8,347 bases of DNA. Origin: Candidatus Methanophagales archaeon (lineage in GTDB: Archaea; Halobacteriota; Syntropharchaeia; Alkanophagales; Methanospirareceae). Below the pieces are notes generated by a model. It saw only the letters and a program-made list of their open reading frames with translations. It did not search any database and had not been told where the DNA came from. The translations under genes and the position numbers were made by a program. Numbering within the stretch: position 1 is the stretch's first letter; every line of letters begins with the position of its first letter. Positions 1 through 6,347 of the stretch are shown piece after piece. The stretch lies in contig JAGGRS010000003.1 in assembly GCA_021159475.1 (NCBI GenBank), forward strand, positions 1 through 8,347. Direction: 5' to 3'.

Positions 1-74
1 TGATTTTAGTGGCACTTCCGATGTTCTTCATAATAGAGTTCGAGAAGTTCCTGACGAGACGATTGAAGTTATGA
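1..74 (+). CDS. C-terminal end of a membrane protein, possibly a cation-transporting P-type ATPase (partial)
   Basis: Only the last 23 codons are present, read from base 3 to a TGA stop at 72-74. They encode a hydrophobic stretch (ILVALPMFFIIEFEKF) followed by a basic tail, LTRRLKL. A final membrane helix ending in a short Glu-Lys/Arg-rich cytoplasmic tail is common in P-type cation ATPases, and that is my best guess, but so few residues cannot prove it. The reading frame stops 5 bases before the stop codon of the convergent TraB-family gene, the same tight tail-to-tail packing seen at purC near 7121. An overlapping frame from base 2 stays open to about 242, but it lies antisense to the TraB gene and resembles nothing I know. 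Confidence 0.45.
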   Translation, partial: ILVALPMFFIIEFEKFLTRRLKL

Positions 75-79
75 TAGAA

Positions 80-1303
80 TTATATAAGCGCTTTCAAGCC
101 CGACCAGATCTGGTGTATATCCAGTCCTACCGTGTGAAATACCACATAAGCGCCAAGAAACGTCCCTATCATACTGCCGATGTTCGCACATGCAGCCACA
201 AGGATAATTTTAAATACGCTATTACTCATCAATTCACGCAATGACTCCACATTCAGGATGCTCTTCGCATCGTCTACGCCTGGTCGCCTCAATCGCGCTT
301 CCATCAACCCGGCGAACCAGCCCGCAGCCAGGAATGGGTTCAGAGAGGTTAATGGCGCCATAGCAAATGCGGTGAGTGCGGATAAAGGATGCCCACGCGC
401 CAGCGCCACCCCCGTCGCTGATAAGCTCCCGTTTATTATAAACCACCAGAATAAAGCTTGCAGTATTATATTGAGTGGGATACCGGAGAAGAGGATAGCC
501 AGTAAGATGGCAATGAGAACCACGCTCAACCCGATTCCAAGCAGATTCTTCGTGCTCAACCTGCCTGCGGGAACCGAACACAACTCCTCACGTGGCGGTA
601 TCAACTCTGGATGGCTGAGCAGTCGCTTTATACCCGTAACATGACCCGCACCAACCACAGCCACTATCTTCTTCTGAGCTTGAGCCTGGAGTTCGAGCAA
701 ACTACCGGCTATGTATGCATCACGTTCGTCCAGTAATGCGGTAGCCGCACCAGGAGAGAACTGCCTCAACTCTTCTATCAACTCCGTTACCACATCCTCA
801 TCGGTTAGCCGCTCTAACTCTATCTCCCTGTTATCCCTACCTATTAGCTTCTTCTTCCTTCCAATACCGCCCATGCTCGCAATGGCAAAGATGATGGAGA
901 ACAGCATCTTCACCTTCTCCAGGAACTTCATCTTCTTCCAGAACCGCTGCATCGTTATCTGTATCGGTCTATCAACCAGAGCGACTTCACAGCCGAGCGC
1001 TTCCGCCTTCTTTATAGCCGCCATCATATCTGCTCCAGGTTCTATCCCGAGCTCACTGCCCATTCTCTTCTGTATATATGCAAGCAGCCAGTGAGTGAGC
1101 ATTAAAAAGGGCTTACCGCCTTCTATCGCGTCCTTAACCGAGAAATCGCCGATATTGCCCCTCAATGCCTCATATCTACTTTGACAGAGCTCAACAGCGA
1201 CTATATCCGGCTTCTCTCGCTCTATTACCTCCTCCACCTCCCGCACACTCTTCTCTAAAATATGCCCCGTCCCAACCAGTATTATGCTATTGCTCTCAGC
1301 CAT
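80..1303 (-). CDS. TraB/PrgY family membrane protein
   Basis: A 407-residue protein of the TraB (pheromone shutdown/Tiki-like) family. The N-terminal domain carries the expected paired glycine-histidine motifs, GTGH at residues 11-14 and GAGH at 218-221, plus VELC (37-40) and DERD (192-195), whose acidic residues are conserved in the family. The second half is membrane-embedded, with hydrophobic stretches at about 253-275, 277-295, 305-330 and 363-392. Family members are proposed to be membrane-associated proteases or peptide-binding proteins, because the fold is related to Tiki metalloproteases and bacterial PrgY limits a peptide pheromone; the archaeal role is unknown. The ATG start overlaps the end of prf1 by 8 bases, so the two are probably cotranscribed and translationally coupled. 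The TAA stop lies 5 bases from the stop of the convergent gene at the left edge. Confidence 0.88.
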   Translation of the reverse strand: MAESNSIILVGTGHILEKSVREVEEVIEREKPDIVAVELCQSRYEALRGNIGDFSVKDAIEGGKPFLMLTHWLLAYIQKRMGSELGIEPGADMMAAIKKAEALGCEVALVDRPIQITMQRFWKKMKFLEKVKMLFSIIFAIASMGGIGRKKKLIGRDNREIELERLTDEDVVTELIEELRQFSPGAATALLDERDAYIAGSLLELQAQAQKKIVAVVGAGHVTGIKRLLSHPELIPPREELCSVPAGRLSTKNLLGIGLSVVLIAILLAILFSGIPLNIILQALFWWFIINGSLSATGVALARGHPLSALTAFAMAPLTSLNPFLAAGWFAGLMEARLRRPGVDDAKSILNVESLRELMSNSVFKIILVAACANIGSMIGTFLGAYVVFHTVGLDIHQIWSGLKALI

Positions 1304-2408
1304 GCACTCTCGAGCGATACCTCAATATAGCGGCAACGCCACCAAATGCGCGCTTCAACTGCGCACCCTCCTCAAAATCCGTCGTTACCAGCTCCACATC
1401 CGCACCCGTCTCCTCCGCTCGCTCTACCAGTTCATGTATTAGCTCCTTATCGAGTTCCGTTGAGAGCAATAAAGTGTCCACAGCCCCAATCGCCAATTTC
1501 TTACGCACTTCCTCCACACCATACGTCACCATCCGGTCATCGTTTGCTAAGAGCTTCATGAACCTCACCATCAGCTTCTTCTCCCTCACCAGGTCCATAC
1601 CTTCTAAAACATCCTCAGCCTTATCTACCAGTTCATATAAGCCCGATTCATCGGTATATGCAACATCAAAAGCGCCAAGGATTTTTTTCCGGAGCTCGTA
1701 ATGGAGATATGCACCCTTCAAAAATTCGTCCTTCGTCGGGCTCGGACCGCCAATCAGGATACCTTTTAGATCGTCCACAGGCAACAATATCCGCGTTGCA
1801 TGCTCCCCTATACGCTTATAGAAATCTTCAATCGCGATCTCGCGCAGTCGCTGGAATCTCGGCGCTGACTGCCCACCTTTCCTTATCTTGCCAGGGACGG
1901 AAGAAGTAAGGTGCTTCAGTGACTCCACAACCTTACCGTTGAGGATACCTATCGTTGCTTCCCTGCGGTCAAGCACAATCAAGCCGTATTTCTCCTTCTC
2001 CTCCACCATCTCCTCCAGCGGCTTCAGGTAGAACGAGGAGTCGCAGTGGTAGATATAGGAGAGGACCTTCTCCGGGGGCTCCACGATGTATGTCTCTATA
2101 TCCGTCTTGTCTCCTCCCTTGTCTATCGCACCACAGAAGATAACCACGCCGTTCTCGCCCACATACAGGTATTTCAATTTGGACATGATGGAATCAAGAG
2201 AGCTCTGCACATTCGTCCGTGTTGATTTGCTCTTTATATTCATTGCCTGCCCGTATTCCTCCCTGAGGTGCGATGTGACATCCGATATCTGCTTATCGGG
2301 GGGTATATAAACGGAGATAAGCTCCGTACCTCTTCCACCCTTCTTCCTCAGCTCTTCCAGTGCCTTCCTGAACTCGTATTTCTTTATCCTATCCATTTTC
2401 ACATTCAC
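1296..2408 (-). CDS. prf1: Peptide chain release factor aRF1 (short form lacking the minidomain)
   Basis: Archaeal class I release factor. It reads all three stop codons in the ribosomal A site and triggers hydrolysis of peptidyl-tRNA. The defining motifs are present: NIKS at residues 57-60 and YHCDSSF (the YxCxxxF motif) at 120-126 for stop recognition, and GGQ at 178-180 for peptide release, inside KGGQSAPRFQRLRE. The C domain ends in the family signature GGVAAILRY. At 370 residues it is shorter than the roughly 410-residue euryarchaeal forms I know. The missing part is the Cys-containing minidomain of the C domain: the chain passes directly from VDTLLLSTELD (310-320) to the helix ELIHELVERAEETGA. 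The start shown is GTG at 2408, with AGGT 7 bases upstream; an ATG at 2396 (MDRIKKYEF) is an equally plausible start. The gene follows tRNA-Gly by about 26 bases and overlaps the TraB gene. Confidence 0.96.
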   Translation of the reverse strand: MNVKMDRIKKYEFRKALEELRKKGGRGTELISVYIPPDKQISDVTSHLREEYGQAMNIKSKSTRTNVQSSLDSIMSKLKYLYVGENGVVIFCGAIDKGGDKTDIETYIVEPPEKVLSYIYHCDSSFYLKPLEEMVEEKEKYGLIVLDRREATIGILNGKVVESLKHLTSSVPGKIRKGGQSAPRFQRLREIAIEDFYKRIGEHATRILLPVDDLKGILIGGPSPTKDEFLKGAYLHYELRKKILGAFDVAYTDESGLYELVDKAEDVLEGMDLVREKKLMVRFMKLLANDDRMVTYGVEEVRKKLAIGAVDTLLLSTELDKELIHELVERAEETGADVELVTTDFEEGAQLKRAFGGVAAILRYRSRVHG

Positions 2409-2434
2409 ATCACAAACCTGTTATGAAAGTTTGA

Positions 2435-2505
2435 TGCGGCAACCGGGATTTGAACCCGGGTTACAGGCTTGGGAAGCCCGTGTCCTACCACTAGACTATT
2501 GCCGC
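2435..2505 (-). tRNA. tRNA-Gly, anticodon CCC
   Basis: A full 71-base cloverleaf can be folded on the minus strand. The acceptor stem is GCGGCAA pairing with TTGCCGC, followed by discriminator A. The D arm is GTC...GAC with A14, G15 and the GG of the loop. The anticodon arm is CGGGC, loop TTCCCAA, GCCTG, giving anticodon CCC with U33. The variable region has 4 bases, and the T arm is CCGGG, loop TTCAAAT, CCCGG. CCA is not encoded, since TCAAAC follows the discriminator, as is common in archaea. No intron is present. CCC pairs with glycine codon GGG. The 5' 15 bases overlap the end of rpoL, and prf1 begins about 26 bases downstream, so the tRNA appears to be embedded in an mRNA operon. Confidence 0.97.
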
Positions 2506-2784
2506 CGCACTTTTATATCGTGCCAGAAATTCATCATATTCAGCCGCCAGCGCCGTAGCGGCAGAGAGCACGGCTTCTAATGCATCCCCTCGCTTCATCT
2601 TCACATATAGAACCGGATTGCTCATCAGTTTGTGCTTGATGCTATATGTGGCGATATCCACATCCTCATTCTCCAGTAGCCTGGACATCAACGGCGCTAA
2701 TAGCGTATGGTCCTCACCCACTATCTCCACTCTTAGTTCCCTGCTGCTCCGCTCCAAAATCCTTATCTCCCGCTCCTCGCTCAT
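2491..2784 (-). CDS. rpoL: DNA-directed RNA polymerase subunit L (Rpo11)
   Basis: A 97-residue subunit of archaeal RNA polymerase. It pairs with subunit D to form the alpha-dimer-like assembly platform, like eukaryotic Rpb11. The family signature is clear: ELRVEIVGEDHTLLAPL near the N-terminus, then DVDIATYSIKHKLMSNPVLYVK, followed by an amphipathic C-terminal helix. Length is normal to slightly long for the family. The ATG overlaps the csl4 stop as ATGA (2781-2784), pointing to translational coupling. The 3' end is unusual: the last four codons (Ala-Ala-Ile-Val) and the TAG stop are the first 15 bases of tRNA-Gly. The stop is formed by tRNA bases T13, A14 and G15. Confidence 0.96.
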   Translation of the reverse strand: MSEEREIRILERSSRELRVEIVGEDHTLLAPLMSRLLENEDVDIATYSIKHKLMSNPVLYVKMKRGDALEAVLSAATALAAEYDEFLARYKSAAAIV

Positions 2785-3344
2785 ATCAGTCCCTTACCAT
2801 AATCCTCTGACAACTTCCGCATCTCCACCCTCTTGCACCTCTCGCAGAATAATACATTCCCTCTCCTCCTCAAGTCTCGTTTGCATCTCATACACATCGC
2901 CTTTATCACACCCAAATCCTTCGCATCTGTGCTCAATCTCAATGTCTTCGCATCTATCACCCTCGCCTTTACCACATCAAGATATCCAAACTCCTGCCGT
3001 AATTCCGTTACATAACCGCTTTTCACATTGGATATGTGGATGATGCCCTGACCGGGAGCTGCAACTTCACGCTTCTCCTTGCCTTTCACGCACGCTATAT
3101 TCACAACTGCAACATTGTCCTTTATATCAACAACCTGACCTATCACCACGTCACCCTCTTCTATCGTGGGTGGCGTCTCGACCTTAGGGTGCACGTATAT
3201 AACCCTGTTATGCCCTATACTCACCTTTCCTATATGAGAGGCATATAAATTGCCACCTTCATCATATACGCCGTTCCCCGGAATGAACTCCTCAGAAGTG
3301 CCCAGGAAGTCACCCGGCAACACGAACTTACCGCCTCGTTCCAT
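2781..3344 (-). CDS. csl4: Archaeal exosome RNA-binding subunit Csl4
   Basis: A 187-residue cap subunit of the archaeal RNA exosome. It forms the trimeric RNA-binding cap on the Rrp41-Rrp42 ring, which degrades and tails RNA. Domains in order are an N-terminal beta domain (about 1-60, starting FVLPGDFLGTSEEF), a central S1 RNA-binding domain (about 62-140, beginning EEGDVVIGQVVDI), and a C-terminal zinc ribbon with paired cysteines at 151/154 and 167/170 (CMRC and CERC). The length fits the family. The ATG at 3344 is preceded by GGGGGAG, a plausible ribosome binding site. It is the first gene of the minus-strand run csl4-rpoL-tRNA-Gly-prf1-traB-like. Linkage of csl4 to rpoL is a known archaeal arrangement. 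Confidence 0.95.
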   Translation of the reverse strand: MERGGKFVLPGDFLGTSEEFIPGNGVYDEGGNLYASHIGKVSIGHNRVIYVHPKVETPPTIEEGDVVIGQVVDIKDNVAVVNIACVKGKEKREVAAPGQGIIHISNVKSGYVTELRQEFGYLDVVKARVIDAKTLRLSTDAKDLGVIKAMCMRCKRDLRRRGNVLFCERCKRVEMRKLSEDYGKGLI

Positions 3345-3416
3345 CTTCTTACTCCCCCACGTTCACTCTCTCCTCATCCTTATTTATCGTTTATCTATCA
3401 TATAGAATAGAGTTAG
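3345..3416 (-). promoter_or_regulatory. Probable promoter region of the csl4-rpoL-prf1 cluster
   Basis: The roughly 105-base gap between tpiA and csl4 is AT-rich on the csl4 side. Two TATA-like stretches read on the minus strand: TCTATAT around 3399-3405, and GATAAATAAG around 3380-3389. Either would place a transcription start some 15 to 35 bases before the csl4 ATG, with the GGGGGAG ribosome binding site inside the leader. I cannot choose between them from the sequence. Confidence 0.4.
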
Positions 3417-3428
3417 AATAAAAAAGAG
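3417..3428 (-). terminator. Oligo-T stretch downstream of tpiA
   Basis: On the minus strand, CTCTTTTTTATT follows the tpiA stop by about 22 bases and includes six consecutive T residues (3420-3425). Archaeal RNA polymerase commonly terminates at T-runs without needing a hairpin, and no strong stem precedes this one. Its place between the end of tpiA and the csl4 promoter fits a terminator. Confidence 0.45.
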
Positions 3429-3450
3429 ATGAAATAACATAACAACCATC

Positions 3451-4134
3451 TCATAGCCCCGCAATAAGGTCAAGTAAGGCAGTCTTCGGGTCCTTCGCCT
3501 TCACCACCCCTGAGGCGAGCAATACACCATCAGCACCCAGTTCAATCGCTTTTTGAACATCTTCGCCGTTTGTAACACCCGCACCGCAGAGCACCACGCA
3601 ATCTTTGTGCAGTTTCTTCACCTCCTCCACCGTATTCGCCACTATCTCGGGCTCCACCTTCGATACCGCTTTCCCGCTACCTATTAACTCCGGTGGTTCA
3701 ATAGCGATGGCATAGGGTTTTAATTCCGCAACTGCACGGCTTACCGCGATATTATTCGTGCAAACAATTGTCAGCAGGTTCAAACTCGGTGCTCTTCGCA
3801 CTATGAAGTCTATATCAGCTATCCTGAGCCTGTGCTCAGAATGATTCACCAAGGTTCCGGTAGCGCCCGCTTCCTTCACTGATTCCAGTGTTACGAACCC
3901 GGTATGACTGCCAGGCTCCACGGCATCCACATGTTGTGCAAAGCAAGGGATATTAATAAGGGAAGCTATCCTCGCAAGTTCAACCTGTTGCGGACATATA
4001 GCAATATTCACACCCTGCTTCGATGCCACATCCTCACATATCTTCGCAAGTTCGAAACCACGCCTGCCCGCCGATTCCGCATACGACTTCATATTCAATA
4101 CTATCACCGGCGTTCCCATCTTCTTCGCTTCCAT
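3451..4134 (-). CDS. tpiA: Triose-phosphate isomerase, archaeal type
   Basis: Interconverts dihydroxyacetone phosphate and glyceraldehyde 3-phosphate in glycolysis and gluconeogenesis. The 227-residue length is that of the short archaeal TIM-barrel form, about 25 residues shorter than the bacterial enzyme. The catalytic residues are visible: Asn14 and Lys16 in LNMKSY, His98 in NHSEHR, and Glu146 in IAIEPPELIGSGKAVS, with the phosphate-binding loops CGAGV (183-187) and LLASGVVKA (205-213) near the end. The ATG at 4134 is preceded by GAGGTGA with a 7-base spacer, which favours it over the in-frame Met at residue 6. The gene has its own TATA promoter at 4167-4176 and a T-run downstream, so it may be a single-gene unit despite lying just after the ferredoxin gene. 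Confidence 0.97.
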   Translation of the reverse strand: MEAKKMGTPVIVLNMKSYAESAGRRGFELAKICEDVASKQGVNIAICPQQVELARIASLINIPCFAQHVDAVEPGSHTGFVTLESVKEAGATGTLVNHSEHRLRIADIDFIVRRAPSLNLLTIVCTNNIAVSRAVAELKPYAIAIEPPELIGSGKAVSKVEPEIVANTVEEVKKLHKDCVVLCGAGVTNGEDVQKAIELGADGVLLASGVVKAKDPKTALLDLIAGL

Positions 4135-4166
4135 TACCTTTTCACCTCATTGTATGATAACAGAGG

Positions 4167-4176
4167 ATATAATAAA
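4167..4176 (-). promoter_or_regulatory. TATA box of tpiA
   Basis: TTTATTATAT on the minus strand is close to the archaeal TATA consensus. Its centre is about 37 bases before the tpiA ATG, predicting a start near 4145 and a leader of about 10 to 15 bases, which would just include the GAGGTGA ribosome binding site. Directly upstream, at 4180-4191, is a perfect short inverted repeat (AAGAT, two bases, ATCTT) in the position where a BRE or regulator site would lie. Confidence 0.6.
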
Positions 4177-4195
4177 CTTAAGATTTATCTTTAGT

Positions 4196-4402
4196 TTAGT
4201 CTATTATCTGCATTATCCCACCTGGACATACCTCCACACATCTCATACAGCGTGTACATCTGTTATAATCCACTTTCACTGGCTCTGACTTCTCTATTGC
4301 ACCTTCCGGACATTCATCAACACATATATAGCACGCGCCACATCTCCCAATTGCTGCCACATATACGCTCTTATTATATCTATATCTCTCAAATTCTGCC
4401 AT
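4196..4402 (-). CDS. Small ferredoxin with two [4Fe-4S] clusters
   Basis: A 68-residue electron carrier of the bacterial-type 2[4Fe-4S] class. Two CxxCxxCxxxCP motifs are complete: cysteines 21, 24, 27 and 31 ([12 protein letters not shown]) and 49, 52, 55 and 59 ([12 protein letters not shown]). About 20 residues of charged, aromatic-rich sequence precede the first motif, longer than in minimal ferredoxins. The start used is the ATG at 4402, which has GAGG 7 bases upstream; the ATG at 4408 has that GAGG almost touching it, though a GGAGG further up could serve it. Either way the start lies inside the end of pyrG, by 14 or 20 bases. Its partner is unknown. The gene could be translationally coupled to CTP synthase, but no redox step in CTP synthesis would explain this. 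Confidence 0.93.
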   Translation of the reverse strand: MAEFERYRYNKSVYVAAIGRCGACYICVDECPEGAIEKSEPVKVDYNRCTRCMRCVEVCPGGIMQIID

Positions 4403-5999
4403 TTTCATTCCTCATACAAGCCTCCACGAATGCTTTGAACGGTGGTGAGGGTCTGCCGGGTCGTGACTTAAATTCGGGATGGAACTGAGTAGCGAAGAAG
4501 AATGGATGCTCTTCGAGCTCCATAATCTCCATTCTCAATCCACTCCTGTCTGTGCCCGAAAACACCACCTCATCACGCTCTATTATATCTATATACTCGG
4601 GATTTACCTCATACCGGTGCCTGTGCCTCTCAACAATCTTCTTCTTGCCGTATACACGCTCAGCCAATGTGCCACCTCTTATAAATACCTCATAATCTCC
4701 CAGTCGCATCGTAGCACCTTTATCACGCACGCCCATCTGCTCCTCCTGCAGGGTTATTACCGGATGAGGGGTCTCAGCGAGTTCAGTGCTATTAGCATCC
4801 TCAAGCCCCGCGATATGTCTCGCCGCCTCTATCACCGCCAGTTGAAAGCCGAAACAGAGTCCCAGGAAGGGTATTCTATTCACTCTCGCATATTCTATCG
4901 CTTTCATCTTCCCTTCCGCACCACGCGTGCCAAAGCCTCCGGGCACGAGAATACCATGAACATCCGCGAAGAACCCTTCCAGATTCACATTCGATTCCAG
5001 ATCCTCAGCTTCTATCCATTTCGGCTCCACTTTACAGCCCGTTTCCGTAGCTGCATGTTTCATCGCTTCTTTTATGCTCAGATAAGAATCTTCTAAACCC
5101 GTGTATTTACCCACTATCGCCACTCTTATTCGCTTACCATTATTACCGGCTGTTCTGCTCCGCTCGATCATCTCCATCCAGTGGCGGTCATCCCTCAACG
5201 ACTCTAATTGGAGTTTGTCCATTATGTGAGTGGCGATGCCCTCACGTTCAAGAAGCAATGGAACCTCGTAAATCTCATCCGTGTCGGGAGCACTTATCAC
5301 CGCCTCGGGCTTCACATTACAGAACATCGCTATTTTCCGCTTCACTGCCTCATCCAGCGGTTCTTTGCACCTGCATACTATTATGTCAGGTTGCAGTCCG
5401 AGTTCACGGAGCGCCTTCACTGAATGCTGTGTGGGCTTCGTCTTCGGCTCTCCCAGCGTGGTAAGAGGCACCAGAGTGAGATGAACGAGTATGAAATCGT
5501 TCTCGTGCTCCTCGCAATGCATCTGTCTCACCGCCTCGAGAAAGGGCATACTCTCTATGTCACCGACCGTCCCGCCTATCTCAACCAGGCAAATATCTGC
5601 ATCACTCTTATCCGCCACTCTCCTTATCCTCGCCTTTATCTCGTCCGTCACATGCGGTATGATCTGGACTGTCTGACCCAGATACTCACCCCTGCGCTCG
5701 CGCTCTATCACCGCTGAATAAACTACGCCGGTGGTGATATTATGCTCTCTGCTCAGTTCAACATCCATGAACCGCTCGTAATGCCCGAGGTCAAGGTCTA
5801 CCTCAGTGCCATCCCCTAAGACGTAGACCTCACCATGCTGATAGGGATTCATCGTTCCCGCATCTATATTTATATAGGGGTCTATCTTTATCGGCACGAC
5901 TTCATAACCCCTGTTCTTCAATATTCTACCGATAGACGCCATTGTAATACCCTTACCAAGCCCACTCATCACTCCCCCGGTCACTACTATGTATTTCAT
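4389..5999 (-). CDS. pyrG: CTP synthase (glutamine-hydrolysing)
   Basis: Makes CTP from UTP, ATP and glutamine, the last step of pyrimidine nucleotide synthesis. The 536-residue length is normal for the family. The N-terminal synthase domain opens [17 protein letters not shown] with its P-loop-like ATP site (about 9-17), followed by [16 protein letters not shown] and [22 protein letters not shown]. After a linker near 280-290 comes the class I glutamine amidotransferase domain with GGFGTRG, nucleophile Cys382 in GLCFGFQ, and the His507/Glu509 pair in QFHPEF. I chose the ATG at 5999 because it gives the standard family start; an in-frame GTG at 6005 would add two residues. Neither has a convincing Shine-Dalgarno sequence. 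The gene lies 25 bases after xseB, so the two are probably cotranscribed, with the ferredoxin overlapping the 3' end. Confidence 0.98.
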   Translation of the reverse strand: MKYIVVTGGVMSGLGKGITMASIGRILKNRGYEVVPIKIDPYINIDAGTMNPYQHGEVYVLGDGTEVDLDLGHYERFMDVELSREHNITTGVVYSAVIERERRGEYLGQTVQIIPHVTDEIKARIRRVADKSDADICLVEIGGTVGDIESMPFLEAVRQMHCEEHENDFILVHLTLVPLTTLGEPKTKPTQHSVKALRELGLQPDIIVCRCKEPLDEAVKRKIAMFCNVKPEAVISAPDTDEIYEVPLLLEREGIATHIMDKLQLESLRDDRHWMEMIERSRTAGNNGKRIRVAIVGKYTGLEDSYLSIKEAMKHAATETGCKVEPKWIEAEDLESNVNLEGFFADVHGILVPGGFGTRGAEGKMKAIEYARVNRIPFLGLCFGFQLAVIEAARHIAGLEDANSTELAETPHPVITLQEEQMGVRDKGATMRLGDYEVFIRGGTLAERVYGKKKIVERHRHRYEVNPEYIDIIERDEVVFSGTDRSGLRMEIMELEEHPFFFATQFHPEFKSRPGRPSPPFKAFVEACMRNENGRI

Positions 6000-6024
6000 T
6001 CTCACGATGCGGAAGAAGCGGAAC

Positions 6025-6255
6025 TTACTCCTTCAGTCCTTCATTCATTTCAAACTCCTCAATCTCCACTTTGCCTTCTTCTGTCTCCACCAGTTTCTCC
6101 ACTTTATACTCCGCTTCATCCAATTTCTTGTTGCAGAACTTGCATAATTGCATTCCTTGCTCGAATATCTCCAGCGATTCCTCCAGTGTGAGATTACCCT
6201 CGCCCAGCTTCTCCACTATCTGCTCTAACTGCTTCATCGCTTCTTCAAAAGTCAT
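6025..6255 (-). CDS. xseB: Exodeoxyribonuclease VII small subunit
   Basis: A 76-residue XseB homologue. In bacteria XseB binds the catalytic XseA subunit to form a nuclease that degrades single-stranded DNA. The core [20 protein letters not shown], then [16 protein letters not shown], matches the XseB helical hairpin, and an acidic tail follows. I chose the ATG at 6255 because GAGGAG lies just before it and because the TATA element at 6286-6295 predicts a start near 6264. That is downstream of the in-frame GTG at 6282 and ATG at 6279, which would give up to 85 residues. No xseA is in the window. XseB is mainly bacterial but is reported in some euryarchaea, probably by ancient transfer. The gene heads an apparent operon with pyrG. 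Confidence 0.88.
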   Translation of the reverse strand: MTFEEAMKQLEQIVEKLGEGNLTLEESLEIFEQGMQLCKFCNKKLDEAEYKVEKLVETEEGKVEIEEFEMNEGLKE

Positions 6256-6285
6256 ATTCTCCTCTTCTGCTTGCGCCATCACATC

Positions 6286-6295
6286 TTATAAAATA
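6286..6295. promoter_or_regulatory. Shared, near-symmetric TATA element between xseB and purC
   Basis: TTATAAAATA on the plus strand reads TATTTTATAA on the minus strand; the inner TTATAA is a perfect palindrome. It is the best TATA match in the divergent gap. On the minus strand it predicts a start near 6264, giving a short leader with GAGGAG before the xseB ATG at 6255. On the plus strand it predicts a start near 6316, ahead of the purC ATG at 6348. A second AT-rich stretch at 6308-6316 could be a separate purC TATA. Confidence 0.5.
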
Positions 6296-6347
6296 GATAT
6301 GTATGAGTAATTAAATGTTAACTGGCATGTATGGCAATGGCACGGGC

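Noticed and set aside
2..242. Open plus-strand frame running from the left edge
   Set aside because: From base 80 it lies antisense to the TraB-like gene, has no recognisable protein features, and competes with a shorter frame that ends at 74 with a convincing membrane-helix C-terminus.
180..1701. Several plus-strand open frames opposite the TraB-like and aRF1 genes
   Set aside because: They are antisense to two clearly recognised proteins and are rich in Ser, Pro and Arg, as expected for mirror frames of real genes.
2511..2519. TATA-like GATATAAAAG on the minus strand just before tRNA-Gly
   Set aside because: It encodes Tyr-Lys of rpoL and lies only about 6 bases from tRNA base 1, so a start 25 bases downstream would fall inside the tRNA and could not make it whole. 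It could in principle feed prf1, but nothing else supports this.
4196..4402. Ferredoxin as a subunit of a hydrogenase or other redox complex
   Set aside because: No hydrogenase, oxidoreductase or other complex genes are adjacent, so only a generic 2[4Fe-4S] ferredoxin call is supported.
4479..5717. Plus-strand open frames opposite pyrG
   Set aside because: They are mirror frames of a complete, well-conserved CTP synthase, with no recognisable motifs or ribosome binding sites.
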